DNA of 64,000 nucleotides, from positions 1,642,090-1,706,089 of the forward strand of contig OY811971.1 of the NCBI GenBank assembly GCA_963681505.1, given 5' to 3'. The translations under genes were made by a program, and so were the position numbers. The notes below the pieces were generated by a model. The model ran no database searches and was not told the DNA's origin. It was given only the letters and a program-made list of their open reading frames with translations. Positions 10,722 to 21,571 of the stretch are shown here, piece by piece; position 1 is the first letter of the stretch, and each line of letters opens with the position of its first letter. The DNA is from Eunapius fragilis. Taxonomy: Eukaryota; Porifera; Demospongiae; Spongillida; Spongillidae.

Positions 10722-12082
10722 CTTGTATCAGAGATAATATATAGAGGGATTGGAAACGAATCACGTGCGCCATAGACTTTAGCAATTTTAGCACGCCCTA
10801 TCCTTGCACGCGTGAATCACACCTACGTTGACCAAAAAAGGGGGCGGAATTGTAGGCTTGAATTGAAGTCTTGAATGTCACAAGGTAAAGAAACATGCCT
10901 TCTCAAGTTTTAAAAAAGTATTCGATAGACGAGCCATTAAAGATTCATTGAATGCTTATAGATTCAATTTTGAGCCATTTTTTAACCGAAAAAGAAAAAA
11001 AAATGGCCATTTTTTTACTTTGCGGGGAGAATCCGGCGATCTCGAAAAACTGTTCTCGTCATTATTTGTGTATTTAATGCTCATAGTCTAGTATGTGCCT
11101 ACCGCTATGTTGTTTGCGTATAGCATCTTCAGAAACCTCGCTGTGATGTTTTGGGTACCCTTACTCTTGCGGGGAGCCACGGCTTTTTGTAACAATGGTG
11201 TCTGGTTTTGATATATTATTTTGGTAGAGCTATGTTGGTTGTGTGCCTAGCACATGTCTATAAAGTTAAATCACGTTCCAATCGTTCTGTACATTTCTTC
11301 AAAGGTGATGGGTGGAAGTAAATTGAGGTTTCGGCACATTAATGTCTAATGTCCTGGGCGTACCCCGCGGTGCACGTTTGTACACCGCGGGGTACGCAAA
11401 ACAAAGTTTTTTGCATTCCGCCGTTTCAGCATTCTAATGAAATTTGACTGTTATGCCACGTTGTATAAGTCCTTATCAGTTTGGGCTGAAGCTTTGAAGG
11501 CCTAGTACCTTTCGCTGCTGATACAACAAGTCGCCACAGCGGAGGTACACTGTACGGCGAGTGTACGCGGTAATTGAAAAATAATAATAACGTACATACC
11601 GGAAGTTTCGCGTACCTCCGCTGTGACAAGTTGCCGTAAGAGCAGCGAATGGTATTAGGCCTTCAATGCTTCGGCCCAGGCAGATAAGAACTTATACAAC
11701 GTGGCATAACAGTCAAACTTCACTAAAATGCTGAAACGGCGGAATGCAAAAATCTTTGTTTTGCGTACCCCGCGGTGTACAAACGTGCACCGCGGGGTAC
11801 GCCCAGGACATTAGACATTAAGAACGCGAAGAAAAGGGGGACGCGCTCAAGTATATGTACCTGTTACAGAAGGCCTAACCTTGTCCGTGCCTGTTCCAGA
11901 TGTTATATCTGTACAACCTTCTAAACGTGTCTGTTGTATAAAAATTCTAAGTGCTATACCATAGATTATTTAGAGATATACGTATTCGAACCGCTTGTAA
12001 GGATTCGTTCGAGGATTGCGCGCGTTAATTAGTGTTGATTGGCCCCGTTTCCAATCCCTCTATATATTATCTCTGCTTGTAT
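10722..12082. mobile_element. Non-autonomous element with 30-bp perfect inverted ends
   Basis: Inverted ends 10729-10758 and 12046-12075 are identical over 30 bp and start CAGAGATAATATATAG. They are flanked by a 7-bp direct repeat CTTGTAT (10722-10728, 12076-12082). The CAG start and the 7-8 bp duplication fit hAT-type elements. No transposase was seen. It contains the TTAA-flanked palindromic element. Confidence 0.6.
11339..11821. mobile_element. Palindromic MITE flanked by TTAA
   Basis: Two inverted arms of about 220 bp run from 11343 and to 11817 (TGTCTAATGTCCTGGGCG at the outside) and are flanked by TTAA (11339-11342, 11818-11821). TTAA is the piggyBac-type target. Each arm begins with its own 40-bp palindrome built on GTACCCCGCGGTGCACG (11358-11397 and 11762-11802), so a single strand could fold into a hairpin with two side hairpins. 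Confidence 0.8.
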
Positions 12083-12099
12083 AAATCGCCTTGTCTATC

Positions 12100-12275
12100 T
12101 ATTTCGCTACCATGGAATGCAATAATATGATGTCACTTCATGCGTCATATATATCATGCCTGTAATCTGATTGGTTCTGTAAAAATCTGCATGCAGCACT
12201 AGGACAAAATTTTCTACCTTTATGCGTAGCGGTGATGTATAGAGTAATCCACTGCTGAGGGTCTAGACTGCTATT
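12100..12275. repeat. Degenerate end of the Mutator-like family
   Basis: Segments such as GGAATGCAAT, TGATTGGTTCT and GTAGCGGTGATGTA appear in the same order as at the right end of the element ending at 10251, but with many changes. It is an old copy, and its left end is not identifiable. Confidence 0.5.
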
Positions 12276-12813
12276 TATAGCATATTCGGAGATGTTATAA
12301 TATGGGTCGTGGCAGCAAAAAGGGACTTGGCGCATTTTCCAGGAAGGGGCACCAAATTTGACGTTTATAAATGTACTAAAAAATTCTGGCCACTGTAAAT
12401 TTAAGCCTGGTTCACAATATGACGCAAGAGTCCGCGCTGGGACGTGATGGTTGTTGCAGGAATAGAAAAAATTCTATTCCTGCGACGTCGCAGCGATAAA
12501 CCAAACCTAAACCACGCCCGATACTGTTACGTTTTGGCCGAGTCCATGCAGACCAGAATTCTTCATTCATCGCGACGCATCGCGGGCTCTTGTTTCATAT
12601 TGTGAACCAGGCTTAACTCATGGTGGACAGACTAATTTCCAGTGCGTAAAAAAAAAAAGTTGTAGTCACTTGTGGAGGACATGGTGTCTCTTAGAATATG
12701 AAACCTGCTGGTCCTATTTCGCTGCCATGATCTCTGCATGTTATATCTGGCATGTTTAATTTTATAAGGGTAATTAATTATTCAATTTATGCACCACAAA
12801 TGCATTGACACAG

Positions 12814-13338
12814 CTCCGTGAAGACCTCGGCAAGGTTCAGTACACACCCACTTTTGTGTTCGCCTTCTTTAATGACGACGGTACCGAGTACGCCAAATTC
12901 GAAGGCGAAAATGAGATAACCCTTGGAATGATGAGTGGACAAATTGATGGCGTGATAAACGAACTGATGAAGCGAAGAACGAAACTGAAAGTTGTTGATG
13001 GCATGGCCGCACTCGCAGCCAAGATGATGGTGATGAGGATGGTCGGAGATGCCATAGTAGACGTCTCCATTACAGGGGCGAACGAATCGTCCAAGACGGT
13101 CTGCGATATTTGCAAGGAGACGCATCCCAACCCAGTGACTTATCACATGAAGACTGCTCATCCCGGATGCGGGAAGGACGCTGGAGGATACGGATATGAC
13201 AAAACTGGTGCGTACCGTCCTGGTTGGCAGGGAGACTGCGGAGATGGCGGGAGCGGAACGAGCACGTGGTATCTCATGTGCAAGGAATGTCGTGTGAGGC
13301 ACCTCGCTAGACGTGAAGGGAAAATAATTCCTGACTGA
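12814..13338 (+). CDS. Exon 2: thioredoxin C-terminal half plus MYCBP2/Highwire-type zinc-binding module
   Basis: Codons 96-269. The exon begins after GACACAG in phase 0, matching the donor at 7274, and has no suitable in-frame ATG of its own before the conserved part. It opens with the end of a thioredoxin fold (KVQYTPTFVFAFF, cis-proline P107, then DGTEYAKFEGEN). After a Met-rich linker, residues about 192-254 carry C192-x2-C195, H206, H211, C214, C237 and C251-x2-C254 in a setting (NPVTYHM, HPGCG, GDCGDGG, STWYL) that closely resembles the cysteine-rich segment of the large neuronal E3 ligase MYCBP2/Highwire. The RING and RCC1 parts of that ligase are absent. The stop follows GKIIPD. Likely a small intracellular redox or adaptor protein; function unknown. 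Confidence 0.7.
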   Translation, partial: LREDLGKVQYTPTFVFAFFNDDGTEYAKFEGENEITLGMMSGQIDGVINELMKRRTKLKVVDGMAALAAKMMVMRMVGDAIVDVSITGANESSKTVCDICKETHPNPVTYHMKTAHPGCGKDAGGYGYDKTGAYRPGWQGDCGDGGSGTSTWYLMCKECRVRHLARREGKIIPD

Positions 13339-13449
13339 ACAATTATTATATGTATGTATTGCGGCATTGCCGGTGTGCATGTACTGTATTGCAGTGGACT
13401 TCAATAAGTATATAAAAAATTTCTCTTTGTAAAAATAGATTGGTGGTAG

Positions 13450-14070
13450 AACATGTCCAGCAATTTCGGACATCCATACACGTCTGTACATTGAAAACGC
13501 ATGTAAAGTATTTGATTGTTTTCAGACATTAACACATGCAGTACGATTATTTTTAAAATCGCTTTTTTTATTTTTCGCTTTCATTTTGCGAGCAGGAGAA
13601 TCAACAACAAAATTAATTACTTTTGCTATTTGGTAATAATTTTCTTTTCAGGCAATAATGATTAATAACATCAAATGTGAACGCGCCTTTATAGTGCTAA
13701 TTATAAGTGCTGTTGCGTGTGTGAGTAGGAGGAGCGTATCGTTTTCTAAATGCTCCCTTGGTTCAATACATTTGAATATTTCTTTCGTCGGCGTGAATAG
13801 ACTAACGTGCGCTCGGCGTGTATCTACTACGACTGCGTAAGTTAACGGTCCGTTCCTACATCTTGATACATCATCCCAATATGCGCAATGACACACTACG
13901 CGCGCGCGCACACACATTCCCACATACTCCCAGCTCTTTTTCCTGGGGTGCGCATTAGGAAGAATCACTTTAGCTGATGCTGATTAACCGGTTGGGTTGG
14001 TCTGTACCTTGGGCAAGAAAGCATTAAATATGTATAGATGCTAGTCAGTTGTGTCATCTGACTGTGGTCT
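13450..14070. repeat. Dispersed repeat A, copy 2
   Basis: Same orientation and order as 4670-5300 with small indels. It includes one unit of the CTCCCAGCTCTTTTTCC satellite phrase. It starts about 110 bp after the stop of the thioredoxin-MYCBP2 gene. Confidence 0.75.
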
Positions 14071-14439
14071 CAGGTTGGACTACTACCTCCCCTACATGTA
14101 TGATCAGATGTTAAGGGGAATGTGATTGAATGAGGTCATATTAGCAGCTGCCTGGTAGTTCACCTTTGACTGCTAGTATCAGAACCTACGCGAGTAGGTT
14201 CCATATAGCAGTATCATGAATGTCATTATAAAAACGTCACTCACGTCTAGCGGGTCATTCAAGAATCGGGTCACTTCGCTCTTAGTGGCAATCGAGCGAT
14301 ATCAAAAAGGAGAACATCTCTGCGCTGCATCTGTGTCATAAGACGGTGTACTTCTAGAGAACAAAAATACTCTACCCATCGTCCGTACCCAGTCTCACCT
14401 AGAATTTCTCCTCCGTCGGCTTTGTCACGCACGATTTGG

Positions 14440-16690
14440 TCCGCGTCTAATTTCGGTCCGGCCGGACCAAAAATGGCTGCCTGAAATTGTCCGGCCAGAC
14501 AATTTTAGGTGCTCGATTTTGTCCCACCTGGCATTTTTTGGTCCCATGTAGTTTTTTCCTTTGGAAGGTGCATGTTGTCAGAATCAGGGACAGACGAAGG
14601 TGACACTCGTAATTAAACTGGCCTACAGTTACAAGGTCAATGGAAAGTACCCTGAAGGATGCGATGCGAACAAGAAACGATCAATCAGAGGAAAGGCGGA
14701 AAATATTTTCTTAAAGAATGGCGAATCGTGGACTAAAGGAAAAATGAATGGAACGACTAAGGTGCGTGTGCGCAGCATGTAACTACTTGCTCTTGGTGGC
14801 AAAAAGATTCTTATCCACTCTTTGGTCATCGTTGATAAGCATGGTAGTAGGAGACAAATTATGACTATAGAATCTCTCATTACAAGGATATATGAAGTGT
14901 GCGTTGTTGCATCGAATGTATAGCGAGCGTATGATTTTAGGTTCTTAGGATAACTCATCCGATTTCACCTGTCGTCGCTCTTTCGCATGTTTACTGAAAT
15001 AGTTTGTGAGGCTCATTTTGGATGCATGTGAGAAGCAGAGGATACTACATTCCTGCCATTCTGACCGTACGTCTGGCCATCTGGGAACAAAACGCACCAT
15101 CAAAAGCATTAGAGAGCGTTTCACATGGAAAGGACTCAACAAAGACGTTTTTCAACTAGTAATGGTTGCAATTAGTCATGCACATTTACTGACATGTTTT
15201 CACAGGTAGCATCCTGTGAGGCTTGCCAGAAGGATTATGATAAACTTGTTGTTACTTCTACAGAACTTCATCCCGTTCACTTGGTATCATGTAGCACATG
15301 TAGTAAATGACTTTATTGGGCCGATTTCTCCAATTTCATTATCAGGATACAGGTCAGCTCTTTTTTTTTCCATGGTATGCAAGGAATACTTGCTTTCACA
15401 GGATAGATTGCACTTTATTTTTTAATTGTATGTATAGGTACATTCTTACACTGAGTGATCACGTTTTAAAATGGGTTGAGGCGGTTGCAGTTCCAACCAA
15501 AGAGGCACATCTAGTGGCAAGTGCACTACGCAAGGTATATGCTGATCAATATTCATTGTGCACACTTTACCATATTTTTAATGTACATGTATAGCTAGAT
15601 ATTCATGCGCATGGGATTGCCCAGCATTTTGACAACAGACAATGGTTCTGAATTCAGGAACAAACTGAACAATGCAATGATGAAACAGTTGGGGATATGA
15701 CATAATATATAATTACTCCTTACCATCCACAGGTACACAAAGTGTATAAAGTCCACATATAAAGTCTTTTTTTTTTTGAGTAGTCAAATGGTCTTGAAGA
15801 GATACAATCAAACTGTGCAAAGAATGCTCTCAAAAGCAGTGATGGGACATAAGGAGATTTGGGATCAATTCATTGATTCAGCATACAACACTTTGTCCCA
15901 TGAATCAACTAATTACACTCCATTTGAAGTGAAGTTCGGAAGAAAGGCGAGGATACCTATTGATGCAGACCTGGAATCTATTTGTGAACTATTAAGTTTT
16001 TTGCCAAAGTTTGATTTTGGTTTATTTTTTAATTTACATTGTATTTTTTTAGTTAAACAAAGGAACAAAACACAGCCAACCACATGGAACATGTGTCCAT
16101 ACAAAGACAAAGGATTATGAAGAATGTGAAGTACAATATCCTTGTTGCACAGGTATAAAGTATACATACTATACTGTGGCATCATGTACACTTTTGCTCC
16201 TAGGCTAAGCAAAAGCAGCAATATGATGCCAAACACGCTATAGCCTCATTGTTTGAAATTAGTGCTAAGGTGGTTAAAAAGGATTTTCTTCGGAAAAAGA
16301 GGAAGGGAGGGAAATTGGACCCCAAATGGGTTGGGCCATACATTATAACTGCAAAGTTCAGCAAAGGATTTTACTACTTGCAATCTGTTGCCTGACCGTA
16401 TCAAGCGTGTGAATGGTGCACACCATAAGATGTTCTATAAAATGCCCACAAGTCTCATGTTATATTTATGTGATACTTATATTTATTTTGTACTTTTATC
16501 TCGGACAAAAACAGGCTGCCTAAAGTGATCTGTCCAACGGACCAAAACAGGCATAGTGGGACCATTTAGGGCAGCCTGAAATGGTCCGGCGGACCATTTC
16601 AGGCAGCTTGATTTGGTCCGCCGGACAATTTCAGGCAGCCTAATTAGGTCTGCCGGACCATTTCCGGGTATAGGACAAAAGTAGGCGTGA
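14440..16690 (+). mobile_element. Ginger-type (Gypsy-integrase-like) DNA transposon, decayed
   Basis: Both ends contain inverted multiples of a unit built on GGCTGCCTGAAATTGTCCGG with GTCCGGCCGGACC-like palindromes: left about 14448-14530, right about 16505-16680 with several units. Between them lies an integrase-like pseudogene with introns. No reverse transcriptase, Gag or LTR was found. Ginger transposons encode integrase-like transposases and have long inverted ends, which fits. Exact termini and target duplication were not resolved. Confidence 0.55.
15006..16430 (+). pseudogene. Integrase-like DDE transposase, multi-exon and broken
   Basis: Blocks in order: zinc-binding region (SGHLGTKRTIKSIRERFTWK at about 15075-15135, then ACQKDY), ELHPVHLV, DFIGPISPIS with the first Asp (about 15310), YILTLSDHVLKWVEAVAVPT (about 15435-15500), MGLPSILTTDNGSEF with the second Asp (about 15610-15660), NGLEERYNQTVQRML with the Glu (about 15785-15830), YNTLSHESTNYTPFEVKFGR, and a KKRKGGKLDPKWVGPY-type tail (about 16290-16345). 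The pattern is that of Gypsy integrases and of their intron-bearing relatives (Ginger1, KRBA2/GIN-like). Short introns interrupt it, and stops and frame changes show decay. A partial inverted copy is at 33280-33915. Confidence 0.7.
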
Positions 16691-17855
16691 CAACTTCTTC
16701 TTATTCTTATTCTTCTTCCTTCGGGAAAGTATAACTCACGACAGGAACGTTTGTAAAGCACGCCAAGTGTACCAATCGCTTCAGGACGCGTTGATCCAGT
16801 TGATCTAGCTATACTCACAACCTGATTCGTCGAAGAAATAACTTGTGGTTAATATGTTATGCTTATTTACACCATAACGCTTAAAAATTAATATCAAACA
16901 TTTGTATAATGACGTGTACTGATGTAGATACTTGCTTTTGCTCAAACGCCAGCATGGACGTACCCTAGCCTCACTGAAACCACATGCAATGCATGTGAGT
17001 GCTCTGCCGCCGCTCCATCGAACGGTGTGCTTTCTAGTCCTATCATTGAGTACAGTACCGTATACAATGGTGCATTGAAGAGGAGGGGGGGGGGGGGGGT
17101 TTGGGGGGTTTGGGAGATCTAGGAAGCATTGCCATTTGCCAATTGGCATACGATATGTGTTCGAGCTTAGTGTAGCTTAGTCCCAATTAATTGGACTCGA
17201 GGAGACCCCGCCCGCCTAAGCCACCGTCACTGTCATTGTCATTTGACAGAGCTGCCGCTTTGGTCACCTGGGCCTACATGTATGTCATCCATCCGTACTG
17301 AGGAACTACATCCGTCGCTTTCTGTGGCTCCCTCGGTATATAAGCAGGGTTACTTAGCTTGGAGTGATGCAATCGCTTCGATCTTTGGAAGTATACTGCA
17401 TGGCCCACGGTTGTTTGCGGCTGGAAACTGTGCTAATAATTAGACTATTACGGTATTGGTTTCGAAATGGTGAAATGACTGCTAATTAAAGACACCCAAT
17501 GTTTTCAAGCTGTCCATAACTCAGAAGAACCAGCTAATGTATAAATGATAACAACGGAGAGCACTAGACACAATTTCTTGACATGTTCATTTTATGCGCA
17601 TACCTCAAATTGCACCATAATATAGTATGTGCAGACCGTTTTTATAAGAGCACGCGGCACATTATTACGAGGGGTGGTTACGAAACTCGGCAGCGTGGAC
17701 TCTGTGTACTGATCTATGAGGTAAGCATATAATACAAATGACCAGAAGGCGTGTGACAATCGGAATAAACAAGCCTAAAGCGCTGACGTACTCTCTATCC
17801 CACAAACAAGACTAGCGTATTTTATGAATAATCGATAAAGTTCATGCGTACGCAT
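16691..17855. other. No recognisable gene; G run
   Basis: An intergenic stretch with a 15-base G run at 17085-17099. Short frames here show no family resemblance. Confidence 0.35.
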
Positions 17856-17860
17856 TGTAC

Positions 17861-20197
17861 ATGAACATGATTATAGGAATGGAGTGCCACATCCAGCAAG
17901 TGCCTATGTATTGCAGAGTGTGTGGGCTGAGGCTAAAGAAGACCAGAGAGAAGCCAAATACTTGCTACCATTGCAAGGTTTTCTCAGCAGAGCTGAAAAT
18001 TGCCTTTAGCATTGACACCTCGGGTGATGATGCCCGCATACAACCAGAAAGTTTCTGCATCTGTTGCAAGCATTCTATGCAGAGAATTATCAACGCAATC
18101 ACAAAGGGGTTGCACTACAAGTGTGCTGTCATCCCATTTCAGTGGCTTAAGCATGAGGAGAAGGAATGCAAGGTAGAACTATTGCTTTAAAATCATATAC
18201 ATGTTTTGAAATAACAGTGTTCATGCAGGTGTGTGAGCACTTCAAAATGTGTGCACATGGACATGTTATGAGGTCGACAGTGTCTAGTGGACGACAAGCA
18301 GGCATCACTCCTAACTTGCTCATTATACCCATCTGTGGAAGATTGCCCCTCCTCCAATTGTTCTACATGAGCCTTGTCCACTAACGGCAGCCAAAAACAG
18401 CATGTCAATCTTGAAGGAACTGAAATGTGTATTATGTTCCAATATTCTCTCACAGCCACTGGAACTTGCATGCAGTTCACTCGTATGCACCAAGTGCATA
18501 GTTGATATGATAGCAGCCTCTGGTTCTGTGAACTGTCCTTTCTGCTCAGATGATGGCCCCCTTGTTCCATCTCATATCAGACCAGCATCGAATGCTATAC
18601 TTCTGCTGCTATCAGAAGTTTTGGTTCATTGCACAAGTTGTGGTTGGGATGTTAAAGCTGTAGAATATGATGCACACGAATGTGTACCATCGCTTACACC
18701 TGAAGAAGAAAGACAAGCAGCGGAACTTCTGAAGAGGGCTGTATCCAGCAGTCCTGAAACAGGTGCCATACAGCTTGCTACAGGATTAGGAGGACAAGTT
18801 AAGTGTATTTAGTGATGGTATGGTACTATTAGTATTATATTAACAGTTTATCACTTAGCCAATCACATTCATACGACTTACTAAAGCCAGGCAACAAACC
18901 TCAGCTGCCTGTGCAAAGACAGTAAAGACAAGGTGCTCTGAAATGCAGTCTATACGCAGCATTATCAGTGGAGGAGATTCATCTGCCCTCATCCAGAGAG
19001 AAGTACTCACCCTCACTGATAAAGAGCGCCAATCTTTGTTGGATGAAGCAGGCATCGATCTCATCTTCAAGAGAAATTGGGGCTGCTGAGGTATTGGCAA
19101 TAAAGGCTGGGCTTGCCATGCCTTGGAATTAATTGCGACTACTAAGACGGTATAGCTTTGCAATACAAAATAGTGCAGATGGTATAACTCACTGTCTTTT
19201 TCAGGTGGCTGAAATCATCAGGGATTCGTCTTGCTGGGGAGGAGAGGATGCGACACATTTCAACCTATATGGCATTAATTAATAGTAACAGAAATCCTCT
19301 AGCCAAGGCTCTTCTGAAACAAGCTGCAGACAAAATGAAATCTGTCAAGTCACTTGTAAGTTGCAATAAATATTTAAATGAGTAATTAATAAAAACATCT
19401 GCACCACTAGGAAGCCAAGGTTGTCAAATGCCAAGCTACAGTGAAAAAAGGGTTTTGTGAAAAAGAAGGGCCATTTGTCAAGACACTTGACAATGCTTTG
19501 CAATCCTTTGGAGTTCAAAGGCAGCAATATTTCAGTGGAGCATTTATTGGCAACCATGTCCATAAGGCACTGAAGGTAGAATTCTTTATTATGCAGATAA
19601 AAATTCATATTACATGGCTACTTTTCTCAGCTACCCAATGTACATCAATCTCACAAATGGCACAACAACAACTGCCCCATCGATCTGATGAGGTAGTGGG
19701 AAAAGTTTCACAGTTTATTACAGCATTTTCCTTATTTGGTAACTGTCATAATATTTGTGATCGTAACTTTAATATTGATGAGGCACATGCTCAAGCACTA
19801 GACAAGGTAAGTAACGACTTTTGTGCGATTTGTTTATAAAATTTGTCCTCTACGTAAATAAACAGGCCATTCTAGAGTTCTTACTCTTCTATCGGGATAC
19901 ATTTCCAGAGGCAACAGTTCCAATTATATGCACCTTTTGGAAGATCATGCTGTACAGTGGGCTAATGCAAACCATGTTGGCTTTGGCCTACTTGGTGAAC
20001 AAGGTGCAGAGTCTATACATGCCAAGTTTAATCGGCTTGCCCTGGCATTTGCGCCCATCAAAGACAGAGTGAAGAACCTACAGTGTATTTTAAAAGAACA
20101 TCTCTTAAGCATTGAGCCACAATTGCTAGCTGCCATCCCACCTCCCGCAAAGAGAATAAAGAACAATACTTCCAGTAGCTCTGCAGAACCTCAATAA
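17861..20197 (+). pseudogene. RAG1 N-terminal-like (N-RAG type) gene, seven exons, frameshifted
   Basis: Exons of about 17861-18172, 18229-18797, 18858-19155, 19206-19352, 19413-19575, 19631-19806 and 19866-20197 are joined by introns of 50-60 bp. The first part reads CRVCGLRLK, then FSIDTSGDDARIQPESFC-x2-C, then a Cys/His stretch ending KECK/VCEHF, the layout of the RAG1 N-terminal region. Next comes a RING-like finger (CVLCSNIL, CTKCIVDM, NCPFC) and a following zinc motif (VHCTSCGWDVKAVEYDAHEC), as in the RAG1 dimerisation domain. Later blocks (FGVQRQQYFSGAFIGNHVHK, MHLLEDHAVQW, GFGLLGEQGAESIHAKFN) resemble a C-terminal region common in cnidarian and sponge relatives. Frame shifts occur near 18320, 19085 and 19925. 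No RAG1 catalytic core was recognised. Confidence 0.7.
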
Positions 20198-20508
20198 ATT
20201 TGTATTTTAACAATATACACGTCTGAATGCGGCTGCTGGGTCATGCATGTTATATGCACAGAGCAGTTGTCTATTGAACTCATTTGTACTATCTCAAATA
20301 ACCTCCGAAAAATATTGTCTATAATATCATCCCGTCTTTTATTCTTTAGAGACACCTCCCCCACATGACAAAAATGGCGGATTTTCGAACGCTCAACGTA
20401 TAGTTCAGAAAAGGCGTCATCGTTAGTATTTAGCAAAAACGGATACAACCTACAGTGTACTTTACCGCTGTATTTGTTGTTTGGCCTGTCTCGCTCCCTG
20501 AATGCCAT
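20191..20508 (-). CDS. Hypothetical 105-residue frame, antisense to the RAG1-like 3-prime end
   Basis: Opens MAFRERDRPNNKYSG and is charged in its first 70 residues. Not recognised. It could be the first exon of a gene reading left, but no splice partner was found. Chance is possible. Confidence 0.25.
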   Translation of the reverse strand: MAFRERDRPNNKYSGKVHCRLYPFLLNTNDDAFSELYVERSKIRHFCHVGEVSLKNKRRDDIIDNIFRRLFEIVQMSSIDNCSVHITCMTQQPHSDVYIVKIQIY

Positions 20509-21110
20509 ACTCCTTTTTTGTATACACTATATCGAAACACGCCGTGCGTAAGTCGATTGGTTGCAACAATCCATGCTAACAGTTAGCAACGTAAGGCCGG
20601 GCGATTTATGCTTTGCTATAACAATCAGAGGTGTTCTCCACTTCTAGTATGTTTTTTAGGTATATTGTGCATTTGGTGTTCTTGGTGCAAAGCACATTCT
20701 AAGTGACATCGGTTGTCTGGTTCGTTGCTATGGGACAACGTAAATATTTCAATATTTCGGGCGTATGGTCAACTTTCCACGCGTTCAATGGGAGCAAACC
20801 ACCGTGGGCCGGCCGGTACGTGAGCGTAGATTGTTGAAGCCGTGGATATTGTTCCACAGATCCATCTGTCAGTGTATATTCAACTCCTATAGAGCTACCA
20901 GAAACCTGTCCTTCCTTGCCATACGTCGCTTTGAGTTAATTTGCTCACTATACTATATCGCCAGCGGCAAATGGTTTTTGAGCAAGCCAAACCTGTTTTA
21001 ATCGCGGCAGTATCACTGATCTGCATGATCTTGAATCTAGTGAATCACTAATATAAAAAAAGCATCAAGAGTACATCATTCTTTTAGAAAGTGGTCATCA
21101 TCCTTATTTT
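20509..21110. other. No recognisable gene
   Basis: Nothing assignable was seen. Confidence 0.35.
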
Positions 21111-21159
21111 AGGATGGCCATCCTTAAATAAGGATTGCGGGAGATTAACATAAATCAGA

Positions 21160-21290
21160 AACCTTTTTCCTCTGCTTTTTACACCTCCATCACCTTTGAT
21201 TTCTATGTACCACCTTCTCGTATTGAGAATGTTTTTATTACTTGTTTCCTAAATTTTTCTGTTGAATGTGGTGTTGTGTTCAGTTCTTGA
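21160..21290. repeat. Half copy of the hairpin MITE family
   Basis: GCTTTTTACACC, then a diverged segment, then GAGAATGTTTTTATTACTTG and TTTCCTAAATTTTT follow the right arm of the element at 31019-31306. Confidence 0.5.
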
Positions 21291-21571
21291 AACGTTTAAA
21301 TCAGGTAGCAAAAACGTCAACTTGCGCAGTCATTTTAAATCTGCAATGTTGTTGTGTACCATTTAAATGTTACACTAGTCCCCATGCAGACGAGGATCAA
21401 AGGGTGAGAAAGGTTTAAAGCTATATTTGGCAAAACCGAAGCCATGTAATTAATAGGATATATGTACCCAAAGTTAATTGGTATTATCGGATAAACCATG
21501 CACCACAATACATGACCAAATTGACGTAAGCAACATTGGTGTTATACACACATTTCAAACAACGCATATTA

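Noticed and set aside
12814-13338. Reading exon 2 as a captured MYCBP2 pseudogene fragment
   Set aside because: Its first part completes a thioredoxin fold begun at 6989 and the splice phases agree, so a real two-exon gene explains it better.
12787-13491. 234-residue minus-strand frame
   Set aside because: It lies opposite the clear MYCBP2-like exon and has no recognisable motif.
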